Source: Rothia koreensis (GTDB lineage: Bacteria; Actinomycetota; Actinomycetes; Actinomycetales; Micrococcaceae). From it: a stretch of DNA of 50,733 bases. The position numbers and the translations under genes were made by a program. A model generated the notes under the pieces. That model was not told where the DNA came from and did no database searches. It was given only the letters and a program-made list of their open reading frames with translations. This document shows positions 33,737 through 42,009 of the stretch, piece by piece (position 1 is the stretch's first letter; every line of letters begins with the position of its first letter). Location of the stretch: assembly GCF_004136575.1 (NCBI RefSeq), contig NZ_NOIQ01000018.1, positions 1 to 50,733 of the forward strand, written 5' to 3'.

Positions 33737-34609
33737 TCAGTGGGGTTTCGCCGCCGGCACGGTCTCGGAGGGGGCTCTTCGTACGATCCCGGAGCGGTAG
33801 GCGTACAAGGCGGCTACGGGGGCGAAGTACGCGATCCACGCGATGACCTGAAGAATCGTGGGCTGGAGGTTCACCTGGAAGATGGCCTGACCGAGGACGT
33901 ACAGCCAGAACAGAGGGGAGCCCGCGGCCGGGAGACTGCCGCTGAGGTCCCACGCGTGATTCATGACGCCGGGAAGAACGCCCGCCTCCTGGAGGTCTCC
34001 GACCCCGTAGGAGCAGATGCCGGCCGCCACAAGAATCAGGAAGCAACTCGTCACGGAGAAGAACCTGCGGAGGTCGATGGTGCGGGCCCCGCGGTAGACG
34101 AGGTGGCCGAGCAGGAGGGCCAGGAGCAGGCCGGTGACAACTCCGGCGGTGGTCGCCACCGCGTTGGTCTCGATGGAGGAACGAACCGTGGCCCAGATGA
34201 ACAGCGCGGTTTCGACCCCTTCCCGGCCCACGGCCAGGACAGCGATCCCCACCATCCCCCAGCCCGAGGACCGTTCGACCAGGGATCGCCGCGTGGACGA
34301 TTCCAGCTCCTGCTTGAGACCCCCGGAGTGTCGCCCCATCCAGAAGATCATCCACGTCACCATCGCCACGGCAACCAGAGACAGGCCACCACCGATGATT
34401 TCCTGGGCCTGGAACGTCAGGGTCTTCGGCCCCCAGGTCAGCGCGGCGCCGATCGCCAGTGGAAACAGGGCCGCCAGGCCGACTCCGAGCCAGAGCCGGG
34501 GAAGCACGTCCCGTCGATCGGCTTTGACCAGGCATGCGACCAGAATCCCCACGATGAGGGACGCCTCGAAGCCCTCACGGAGGGCGATCAACAGGTTTGC
34601 GAGGAACAC
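33737..34609 (-). CDS. efeU: Ferrous iron permease EfeU (FTR1 family)
   Basis: The 290-residue seven-helix permease carries both REGxE iron motifs: REGFEASL in helix 1 and REGVETALF in helix 4. The start is GTG 34609 with ggag 5-8 nt upstream. It is the first gene of efeUOB; a promoter with repeats lies at 34679-34732. Confidence 0.93.
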   Translation of the reverse strand: MFLANLLIALREGFEASLIVGILVACLVKADRRDVLPRLWLGVGLAALFPLAIGAALTWGPKTLTFQAQEIIGGGLSLVAVAMVTWMIFWMGRHSGGLKQELESSTRRSLVERSSGWGMVGIAVLAVGREGVETALFIWATVRSSIETNAVATTAGVVTGLLLALLLGHLVYRGARTIDLRRFFSVTSCFLILVAAGICSYGVGDLQEAGVLPGVMNHAWDLSGSLPAAGSPLFWLYVLGQAIFQVNLQPTILQVIAWIAYFAPVAALYAYRSGIVRRAPSETVPAAKPH

Positions 34610-34678
34610 AGAATCTCCATGACACCGTGAATCGTCGAATGCCTCCTGCGGACCCCCGACGGCCGGATAGACAGAAGA

Positions 34679-34732
34679 AGTATACCCTAATTCACTATGT
34701 AGCGTACCCTATCCACATAGTATCCCGAACCT
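34679..34732 (-). promoter_or_regulatory. efeU promoter region with repeats
   Basis: On the minus strand, TATACT (34684-34679) reads as a -10 element. Upstream lies ACTATGT...ACATAGT (7-bp arms, 14-nt spacer), and TACCCTA occurs twice about 21 bp apart. A DtxR/IdeR- or Fur-type iron regulator would be expected here, but no full 19-bp box is visible. Confidence 0.4.
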
Positions 34733-34765
34733 TCTACGGGGACATCGTGTCAACAGGACGGTGCC

Positions 34766-36145
34766 TCAAGCCCGGATCCACACGTCGGACCGCGAGCGCC
34801 ATCCCAGGGTGATACCCCGCAGACCCATGAAGCCCATCGCGTAGGCGAGCCATATGCAGACGAAGCCCCAAGGGTCGACGCCGTCACCCCGGTCGCCGCT
34901 CACGGCCAGAATCCACCAGAGCAGCGGAGCGTAGACGATCAGGCACACGAAGGAGGCCAGCGCCAAGTACTTGACGTCCTGGGCCCCGATCAGTACGCCG
35001 TCGAGAATGAAAACGTACGAGGCCAGAGGCTGCCCGATGGCCACCACGATCATGGCGATCGCGAAGAGATGCTGGACCTGGGGGTCGGGGGTGAAGGCCC
35101 AGCCGAATCCGTAGCCCAGGATCGGGCAGATGAGTCCGGTGATCACGCCGAAGCCCAGCGACCACCGGATCAGTCGGTGCATGAGCCCCCGGACGTGCTG
35201 CTTCTCGGAGTCCAAGGTCAGATCCCGGCTGCCCATTTCCTTCCCGAGCAGTGCCTGTGCGGCGATCGCGAGCGCGTCGAGCCCGAAGGCCATGAACCCG
35301 AAGAGCGACATGGTCAGCTGGTAGCCGGCGAGGTTGACGGGTCCCTGGTGGGTGACCACGAAGACGGTCAGGAGCATCGCGGCACGCATCGAGGCCGTCC
35401 GCAGCATGAGCCAGGATCCGACCGAGAGGATCTCGCCGATCCGCCGCGACGTCGTCCTCCACGAGATGCCGTGCTCCCGAGACCCGCCAATGATCATGCG
35501 CAGATAGATCGCCGCCATGCCCCACTGGACCAGGGAGGTGCCCATGGCGGAACCCGCGACCCCGAGGTCGAGGAGGAACACCAGGATCAGGTTGAGGACG
35601 ATGTTCACGCCGGCCCCGACCGAGGCGACGTACAGCGGCGTCCTGGTGTCCTGGAGGCCGCGCAGAATTCCCAGTGCGGCCAGGACGATCAGCATTCCGG
35701 GAAGGCCGGGCATCGACCACCGCATGTACGCCACCGCGTGGTCCAGGGTCTCGCCCTGCGCGCCCATGTGTCCGAGCACCGTCGGCGCGAGGATGGTCCC
35801 AGCGACGGCGAGCACGACGCCGATCCCGAGCGCGACCCAGAGACCGTCCCGACCTTTCTCATAGGCGGCCTTGAGATTCCGTGCGCCGAAGAATCGTGCG
35901 ACGGCCGGGGTGGTCGAGTAGGACAAGAAGATCATGAGTCCGATGACGGTCTGGACCACGGTCGATGCGACGGAAAGACCGGCCAGTTGCTTGGTTCCGA
36001 GGTGACCGACGATCGAGGTATCGGCGAGGATGAAAATGGGCTCGGAGATCAGAGCTCCGAAGGCGGGGAGTGCGAGGGCCAGAATCTGCCGATTCAGGCT
36101 TTTCGCGGACGTCTCGGCAGGGCTCTGGTCAGGAGGATTGTTCAC
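34766..36145 (-). CDS. MATE-family efflux transporter (DinF-like)
   Basis: The 459-residue, 12-helix MATE protein opens NRQILALALPAFGALISEPIFILADTSIVGHLG, the DinF-branch signature. It exports cationic compounds by Na+ or H+ antiport. The start is GTG 36145; a TAGACT hexamer (36157-36152) lies 6 nt before it, so the transcript may be leaderless. It is divergent from the UvrA-like gene with about 50 bp between them. Confidence 0.9.
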   Translation of the reverse strand: MNNPPDQSPAETSAKSLNRQILALALPAFGALISEPIFILADTSIVGHLGTKQLAGLSVASTVVQTVIGLMIFLSYSTTPAVARFFGARNLKAAYEKGRDGLWVALGIGVVLAVAGTILAPTVLGHMGAQGETLDHAVAYMRWSMPGLPGMLIVLAALGILRGLQDTRTPLYVASVGAGVNIVLNLILVFLLDLGVAGSAMGTSLVQWGMAAIYLRMIIGGSREHGISWRTTSRRIGEILSVGSWLMLRTASMRAAMLLTVFVVTHQGPVNLAGYQLTMSLFGFMAFGLDALAIAAQALLGKEMGSRDLTLDSEKQHVRGLMHRLIRWSLGFGVITGLICPILGYGFGWAFTPDPQVQHLFAIAMIVVAIGQPLASYVFILDGVLIGAQDVKYLALASFVCLIVYAPLLWWILAVSGDRGDGVDPWGFVCIWLAYAMGFMGLRGITLGWRSRSDVWIRA

Positions 36146-36197
36146 CTGATCAGTCTAGGAGGACCCTGGGTCCCGGGTCATCTGGTTGAATCACATC

Positions 36198-38582
36198 ATG
36201 AGCACCCCCTCAGCCCAGGTCCACCCCGCCGACTCCCACGACCTCATCCGGGTGCATGGCGCCCGGGAGAACAATCTCAAGGACATCGACGTCGAGCTCC
36301 CGAAGCGACGCCTGACCGCGTTCACGGGCGTGTCCGGCTCCGGAAAGAGCTCCCTGGTCTTCGGAACCATCGCCGCGGATTCCCAACGACTCATCAACGA
36401 AACCTACAGCGCTTTCATCCAGGGCTTCATGACCAGCCAGGCACGGCCCGAAGTGGATTTCCTGGACGGTCTCACCACCGCGATCATCGTGGACCAGGAG
36501 CGGATAGGCGGCAATGCCCGGTCCACGGTCGGCACGGTCACGGACGCGAACGCCCTGTTGCGGACGCTGTTCAGCAGGGTCGCGGAGCCCTCGATCGGCG
36601 GGCCCAAGGCGTACTCCTTCAACGTGCCCTCCGTGAAGGCCTCGGGCGCCATCACGGTCGAGAAGGGACACAGGAAAGCCACCAAGGCGACCTTCTCGGT
36701 CACGGGTGGCATGTGCCCCAGGTGCGAAGGCATGGGGTCCGTGACCGACGTCGACCTCGAGGAACTCTACGACGAGGACAAGTCCCTCGCCGAGGGGGCC
36801 ATCAAGGTCCCCGGGTACACCGGCGGCGGATGGAACGTCCGGCTCTTCAGCGGGTCGGGGTTCGTGGATGCGGACAAGCCGATCAAGGAATTCACGCAAC
36901 GGGAGATGCACGATTTCCTGTACAAGGAACCCGTGCGCATCAAGGTCGAGGGCATCAACATGACCTACGAGGGTCTGATCCCCCGCATCCAGAAGTCGAT
37001 GCTGTCCAAGGACAAGGAGTCGATGCAGACCCATGTGCGAGCTTTCGTGGATCGCGCGGTCACCTACGTGGCCTGCCCCGATTGTGGGGGAACGAGGCTC
37101 ACGCAGGGCGCGCTGTCCTCCACGATCGAGGGCAAGAACATCGCCGACCTGTGCAGCATGCAAATCAGCGACCTCGCTGACTGGGTTCGGAATCTGGAGA
37201 TTCCCTCGGTCGAGCCGCTGATGGCCACCCTGCGCCATCTCCTCGACTCGTTCGTGGAGATCGGTCTCGGCTATCTCTCCCTCGACCGCTCCTCCGGGAC
37301 CCTGTCCGGCGGCGAGGCCCAGCGCGCCAAGATGATCCGGCACCTGGGGTCGTCGCTGACGGACGTCACCTACGTCTTCGACGAGCCGTCCATCGGTTTG
37401 CACCCGCACGATATCGAACGCATGAACAAGCTCCTGCTCCAGCTCAGGGACAAGGGCAACACCGTGTTGGTGGTCGAGCACAAACCGGAGATGATCCGCA
37501 TTGCCGACCACGTGGTGGATCTCGGTCCCGGCGCCGGGACCGACGGCGGAGAGGTGTGTTTCGAGGGCGACGTCGATGGGTTGCTGGCCTCGGACACGAT
37601 CACCGGGAAGCACTTGGAGGACCGCGTCAGCCCCAAGGAGACCGTGAGGACGCCGACCGGGAGGCTCGAGATACGCGGTGCGAACCGAAACAACTTGCAG
37701 AACGTCGACGTCGATATCCCTCTCGGGGTACTGACGGTGGTCACCGGCGTCGCCGGCTCCGGGAAGTCCTCGCTGCTTCACGGGTCCCTACTGAAAGGCA
37801 CCCGCGCCGAGGACGAAGGGGTCGTCGCAATCGACCAGTCGCCGATCAAGGGGTCACGGCGCAGCAACCCGGCGACCTACACCGGGCTCCTCGACCCGAT
37901 TCGCAAGGCGTTCGCGAAAACCAACGGGGTCAAGCCGGGGTTGTTCAGCTCCAACTCCGAGGGTGCGTGCCCGACCTGCAACGGAGCGGGCGTCGTCTTC
38001 ACCGACCTCGGCATGATGGCGGGGCTCTCGACCGTGTGCGAGGACTGCGGGGGCAAGCGCTTCCAGCCGGAGGTGCTGGAATACACCTTCGGCGACAAGG
38101 ACATCAGCGAGGTCCTGGCCATGTCGGTCGCGCAGGCTCTGGAGTTCTTCGGTTCGGGCGAAAGCAAGGTGCCGGCGGCCCACAAGATCCTCAAGCGGCT
38201 CGACGACGTCGGCCTCGGCTACCTGAGTCTCGGCCAGCCGCTGACCACTCTCTCCGGCGGCGAGCGCCAACGCCTCAAGCTGGCCTCCCACATGGGGGAG
38301 AAGGGCGGGGTGTACATCCTGGACGAACCGACCACGGGGCTGCACCTGGCCGACGTCGAGCAGCTTCTCGGCCTCCTGGACCAGCTCGTGGACTCGGGGA
38401 AGTCGGTCATCGTGATCGAGCACCACCAGGCGGTCATGGCTCACGCGGACTGGATCATCGACCTGGGACCGGGCGCCGGGCACGACGGCGGCCGGGTGGT
38501 CTTCGAAGGGACACCGACCGAGTTGATAAGGTCCGGATCGACGACGACCGGCCGCCACCTGAAGGAATACGTCGAATCATGA
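36198..38582 (+). CDS. UvrA-like (class II) excinuclease ABC ATPase
   Basis: The 794-residue protein has two ABC ATPase halves of UvrA type. First half: VSGSGKSSLVFG, zinc module CPRCEGMG, and LSGGEAQRAKMIRHLGSSLTDVTYVFDEPSIGL. Second half: VAGSGKSSL, CPTCNGAG...CEDCGGKRF, and LSGGERQRLKL with VYILDEPTTGL. It is shorter than canonical UvrA (about 940) because the UvrB-binding insertion is missing, as in UvrA2/DrrC types implicated in resistance to DNA-binding drugs. ATG 36198 is preferred to TTG 36186; no Shine-Dalgarno is visible. The MATE pump next door fits a detoxification pair. Confidence 0.9.
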   Translation: MSTPSAQVHPADSHDLIRVHGARENNLKDIDVELPKRRLTAFTGVSGSGKSSLVFGTIAADSQRLINETYSAFIQGFMTSQARPEVDFLDGLTTAIIVDQERIGGNARSTVGTVTDANALLRTLFSRVAEPSIGGPKAYSFNVPSVKASGAITVEKGHRKATKATFSVTGGMCPRCEGMGSVTDVDLEELYDEDKSLAEGAIKVPGYTGGGWNVRLFSGSGFVDADKPIKEFTQREMHDFLYKEPVRIKVEGINMTYEGLIPRIQKSMLSKDKESMQTHVRAFVDRAVTYVACPDCGGTRLTQGALSSTIEGKNIADLCSMQISDLADWVRNLEIPSVEPLMATLRHLLDSFVEIGLGYLSLDRSSGTLSGGEAQRAKMIRHLGSSLTDVTYVFDEPSIGLHPHDIERMNKLLLQLRDKGNTVLVVEHKPEMIRIADHVVDLGPGAGTDGGEVCFEGDVDGLLASDTITGKHLEDRVSPKETVRTPTGRLEIRGANRNNLQNVDVDIPLGVLTVVTGVAGSGKSSLLHGSLLKGTRAEDEGVVAIDQSPIKGSRRSNPATYTGLLDPIRKAFAKTNGVKPGLFSSNSEGACPTCNGAGVVFTDLGMMAGLSTVCEDCGGKRFQPEVLEYTFGDKDISEVLAMSVAQALEFFGSGESKVPAAHKILKRLDDVGLGYLSLGQPLTTLSGGERQRLKLASHMGEKGGVYILDEPTTGLHLADVEQLLGLLDQLVDSGKSVIVIEHHQAVMAHADWIIDLGPGAGHDGGRVVFEGTPTELIRSGSTTTGRHLKEYVES

Positions 38583-38690
38583 GCACCCGCCACGGAACCT
38601 CGGAGCGCGGACCAACGGCTGACGTGATCGAAGGGTCCGGGCCCGGGGCTTCTGGGGCGGAGGTCCCCGGGCGGCGGGCTCTTGGGCGAC

Positions 38691-38735
38691 GTCCGGGCCG
38701 GCAGCGCCCGGGTCGGCAGCGTCCGGGCCGGCAGC
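38691..38735. repeat. Three tandem 15-bp repeats
   Basis: GTCCGGGCCGGCAGC occurs three times back to back (38691, 38706, 38721) with two changes in the middle copy, in the 235-bp gap between the UvrA-like and S4 genes. No gene is supportable here. Confidence 0.85.
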
Positions 38736-38817
38736 GTCGCGACACCACGCCCGCTTTGCGCGCTCCGCGGCGCTTTCCGGTTGACCCGGGGCACGCTCTT
38801 GGCGGCGCCGGCGGCCT

Positions 38818-39216
38818 TCAGCCTCGGTGGCCCCAGAGCTTTTCGAGCTCGCGCCGTTCCTTCTTCGTCGGACGACCTGCGCCCGGTTCACGACGTGGCA
38901 CCGGTGCCGACAAGGCGCTCGGCTTCGGCGGCGAGTGGTCGACGTAGCACGTGCGAGCGATCGGCGCCCCGACCCGCTTGGTCAGCAATTTGGTGACCTC
39001 GAAGACCCGTTCCCAGCCGGGAGTCCTGACCTTGACGACGTCGCCCACTCGAATCGCCTGCGAAGCCTTGACGGGCTGGTCGTTCAGCCTCACGTGCCCC
39101 GCCCGACACGCTGTCGTGGCCGAGGACCGGGTCTTGTAGAGCCGGACCGACCAGAGCCACGCGTCGAGCCGGACGCTCGACGGCCCTTCCTGCGGAGCCT
39201 GGTTCTGGGAAGTCAT
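38818..39216 (-). CDS. S4-domain RNA-binding protein (Hsp15-like)
   Basis: The 132-residue protein has an S4 domain at residues 15-75 (VRLDAWLWSVRLYKTRSSATTACRAGHVRLN then VGDVVKV) and a basic tail (GRPTKKERRELEKLW). It is the type related to Hsp15, which binds free 50S subunits carrying nascent chains. A TAGAAT hexamer (39229-39224 on the minus strand) ends 8 nt before ATG 39216, so I choose this start and expect a leaderless transcript. Confidence 0.88.
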   Translation of the reverse strand: MTSQNQAPQEGPSSVRLDAWLWSVRLYKTRSSATTACRAGHVRLNDQPVKASQAIRVGDVVKVRTPGWERVFEVTKLLTKRVGAPIARTCYVDHSPPKPSALSAPVPRREPGAGRPTKKERRELEKLWGHRG

Positions 39217-39417
39217 GGTCACCATTCTAAATCGCGCGGTCGAGACCACCCCAGCGGCCTGGGGTCGGGGCCGGGACGCCGGTTCGGGTTGGCTGGACAT
39301 AGTGGGGGGACGGTTGGTTTGGGTGGCTGGTTTGGGCGGCCGTTGAGGCGGCGGTTCGGACGGCCAGCTCCGGTGGCGGTGTGGGCGGCCAGCTCCGGTG
39401 GCGGTGTGGGCGGCCAG

Positions 39418-39746
39418 CACCGGCGGCGGTTACCGATTTCGGAGGCGGTTCCCGACGCCGGCCCACGCTTCCTGCTCTCGTGTGCTCCCCGTTGGGTGGC
39501 GGTTGCCCACTTCGGAGGCGGTCGCCGACGTCGACCCACCGTCCTTTACCTCGTTGATTCGCACGTTGGGAGGCGGTTGCCCAATCCGGAGGCAGTTCCC
39601 GCCCTCAACCACCGATTTCTGACGCCGTTGGCCGCGCCGCTGGGAGGGGGTTAGCCAATCCGGAGGCATTCCCCGTCGTTAGGTGGCGGCTAAGCCCCCA
39701 CCTAACGACGGAGAACGCCACTTATGCGGGTAACCGCCACCCAACC
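39418..39746. repeat. Family B repeat array, left copy
   Basis: Four copies of a 74-bp unit start at 39418, 39492, 39566 and 39640 (core TTGGGTGGCGGTTGCCC then CGGAGGCGGTT). The last unit runs into a hairpin whose 14-bp arms, CCGTCGTTAGGTGG (39673-39686) and 39698-39711, are perfectly complementary. A reverse core (GGGTAACCGCCAC, 39728-39740) closes the array. Just upstream, 39359-39430 holds a 25-bp repeat (cggccagctccggtggcgg...) about three times. The array extends to within 40 bp of the AbiEi-like stop and may serve as its terminator. Confidence 0.85.
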
Positions 39747-39780
39747 CGCGGTCGGCCAATCACACAGACCGCATCCGCGG

Positions 39781-40698
39781 TCATCGGAGCTTGTCCATCG
39801 CGGCCGCGATTCGCAGACGCAGACCGGCCGGATCCCGCGTAATTTCGTTCCAGTTCGTCCGCAGAATCGTCCAGCCCTCAGCGACGATCAGTTTCTCCCG
39901 ATGCCTCTCCTTGAAGACCACCTGGTCCGTGGGCGCGAAGTCGAAGTACTTGGACTTTCCGTCGACCTCCAACCCCAGCTTGAAGCGGGGCCACCCGAAA
40001 TCCAGATGCTTGGTCCCCTCTCTCGTACGAACGGGTTGCTGCGAGACGGGAGGGGGCAGGCCGGGCAGGCACAGAACGAATCTGGTCATTGTTTCGGCGA
40101 CGGACTGGCACCGTGGGTCGGCGAGCTCAAGAACCTGGCGCGCCCTTCCGATGCCGTGCCGACCTCGCCCACGTACCACCATCGACTCGACCTCGGACTT
40201 GTCCACTCCACGTGCCAGGATCTGGTCCATAACGATCAGCCCCTCGCTCACCGGAAGGATCAGCGAGCACTCGAAGGCCGTCCTCGCCAGCGGTGTCACG
40301 TGTGGCCCTTCCCTGTATCTGACCCAATCAGCCAGTGCATGCGGGCGAGCATGCGCCCTCACCAGAGGGTTGCTCGGGAAGGTGCGCTGCGGCGTCGTGA
40401 TGTGGATGCGGTCCGGAAGACGAAGAAGGCTGATGTCGTGAAACAGCGCCGCCGACGCATGAGAGAAGACGAACGAGAGCTGAGTTGTCTTCCATACCGC
40501 GAGGTGCCGGGCGATTGTTCTTTCACGCTCATTCGCCTGATGCCACCGGTCGGCGCGGACATAGACCCCGCGCGAGATCCGGGTGAACTCCCCTGAGCGA
40601 ATCTTGTGGCTCAGTGTCTTCTCCGTCTCGCCCTGAGCCAGCAGAAATCTGGTTGTCATGACGTCCGAGGACGTTATCGGAGGGCATTTGTCGTTCAT
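39781..40698 (-). CDS. AbiEi-type antitoxin-domain/DUF559-like protein
   Basis: The 305-residue protein has an N-terminal winged helix (TTRFLLAQGETEKTLSHKIRSGEFTRISRGVYVRADRW) like AbiEi antitoxins, a central helical region, and a C-terminal DUF559/Vsr-like domain (HLDFGWPRFKLGLEVDGKSKYF, VFKERHREKLIVAEGWTILR). LxLEVDG and ...R are the PD-(D/E)XK-type nuclease landmarks. ATG 40698 has no clear Shine-Dalgarno but a GATAGT hexamer 6 nt away. Such proteins are common in actinobacteria with unknown function. No AbiEii toxin is adjacent. It lies between two copies of the family B array. Confidence 0.8.
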   Translation of the reverse strand: MNDKCPPITSSDVMTTRFLLAQGETEKTLSHKIRSGEFTRISRGVYVRADRWHQANERERTIARHLAVWKTTQLSFVFSHASAALFHDISLLRLPDRIHITTPQRTFPSNPLVRAHARPHALADWVRYREGPHVTPLARTAFECSLILPVSEGLIVMDQILARGVDKSEVESMVVRGRGRHGIGRARQVLELADPRCQSVAETMTRFVLCLPGLPPPVSQQPVRTREGTKHLDFGWPRFKLGLEVDGKSKYFDFAPTDQVVFKERHREKLIVAEGWTILRTNWNEITRDPAGLRLRIAAAMDKLR

Positions 40699-40822
40699 AC
40701 GACCACTATCGACGCCGTTGACTGCCCCTGGCACCCGTTCCGGCAATCTGTGGAAAACGGAATGGGAGGACGACGCCGCGACGATGGGCGTCGGCACGCG
40801 TCGGACGGAAGCTCCTTCGAGG

Positions 40823-41178
40823 ATCAGTCGCCCAATTCGGTGGCGTTCGCCCGGTTCGGTGGTAGTCGCCCGATTCAGTGGCGATTCCCGGCGTCAACAA
40901 CCGGTGCTCGACTCCGCCCCGACCTCAGTCAGGTGGTGGTTCCCCGCTCAGATGGCGGTTTTCGACGTCAATCGGCGGACTGGCCGAGGACCCGACCCCA
41001 CGCTGGGAGGCGGTTGCCCAATTCGGTGGTGGTTTCCGTCCCCAAACGCGATTCCGGACCCGAGTTTGGCCCCCACGTTGGGAGGCGGTTTCCTGCAAAA
41101 GTGGCGTTCTCCGTCGTTAGGTGGGGTTTTGGCCACCACCTAACGACGGTGAACGCCGCGCAATCGGGTAACCGCCAC
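40823..41178. repeat. Family B repeat array, right copy
   Basis: It begins with tandem 19-bp units (40839-40857, 40858-40876, 40877-40895; core GGTGGCGTTCGCCC), continues with two 75-bp units (41003 and 41078) matching those of the left array, and ends in the same hairpin (14-bp arms 41111-41124 and 41136-41149, 11-nt loop) followed by GGGTAACCGCCAC at 41166-41178. Orientation is the same as the left copy. Open frames across it are shadows of the repeats. Confidence 0.85.
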
Positions 41179-41344
41179 AAAACCGAACCCGCGGCACGCA
41201 AAGAACCACGGGCCGCAGCAGAACCGTGGGACGGCGCAGACGCGCGGCGCGCAAAGACGCATGAGCTCCGGTCGAACGTTGGGGCGGTGCCGGAGCGCGG
41301 GCCGCAGCAGAACCGCGTCCCGAAGCCGCCCCGTTAAAAACCAA

Positions 41345-41388
41345 CGGCCGGGAGTGGAGCTATAGGGAAAACGCTCCACCCCCGGCCG
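41345..41388. other. Orphan 16-bp hairpin
   Basis: 41345-41360 (CGGCCGGGAGTGGAGC) pairs with 41373-41388 with one mismatch. No T run and no gene ends nearby, so it is not an obvious terminator. Confidence 0.8.
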
Positions 41389-41570
41389 ATGATCCGAGAC
41401 GGATTCGCGGTCCGCCTCTCATCAATCACTCGCACCTTATGAGGTAGTTATTAACCTAATCGCCCCGACTGGAACACAACCCCACATGGCCTGAAAGCCT
41501 CCTGTTAAACAGATAACGACTTGGACACGAAGCTGAACGCCGCGCCTACCTTGTGACCAGGTTAAATGGA

Positions 41571-41820
41571 ACGTCCCGCTCGAGTGCGAGCACGAGCGGG
41601 ACGTCAGCTTCCGCAATTCCCCCATATGGAGGGGCGCCGTACGACGTCGGTCGCCAACCTCCGTGCGGAAGCAGTTCCGGTCGCACGTGTTCGGCCGGAA
41701 CAGCGTCGGACACCCTGGGTACAAACCTGACCCACTTCCGGGCGTTGGACGGTGCCCGATGCTCCGCTGCGGAAGTGACTTTCCCCAGGACAGGAAAAGG
41801 ATCACGGAAAGTCGGGGGAC
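41571..41820. other. Hairpin-rich region, possible structured RNA
   Basis: Successive stems: 41571-41582 with 41593-41604 (12 bp, perfect), 41607-41615 with 41664-41672 (9 bp, perfect), 41675-41682 with 41693-41700 (8 bp with one G-T), and 41777-41784 with 41806-41813 (8 bp). The surrounding 41389-42009 is AT-richer than average and has no convincing coding frame on either strand. Could be a small RNA, decayed mobile DNA or a repeat-derived element. Confidence 0.4.
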
Positions 41821-42009
41821 CGCCTCGCCGGGCAGTTTGTACAAGGACTTGTATCCGTTGCTGGTACTGATAATAACGGATGGAAGGTCGATGGCAACAC
41901 GCTCGACACGCAGGTATTCATGATTTGTAGCACCCCGATTCCCGCCCCGTGCGGCAGCGATTCCGGTCACCTCTCCCCTTGATCACCCCCTGGCCGTAAA
42001 GTGACATGC

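Noticed and set aside
34679-34732. Standard DtxR/IdeR box
   Set aside because: Only half-site-like TTAGG is present; the full 19-bp palindrome is missing.
39418-39746. Insertion sequence end or integron
   Set aside because: No transposase or integrase and no target-site duplication visible.
40606-41337. 243-residue open frame on the plus strand
   Set aside because: It runs through the family B array and antisense to the AbiEi-like start; its composition is that of the repeats.
41437-41970. 177-residue open frame on the minus strand
   Set aside because: It crosses several perfect inverted repeats, has no ribosome site and no recognisable motif.
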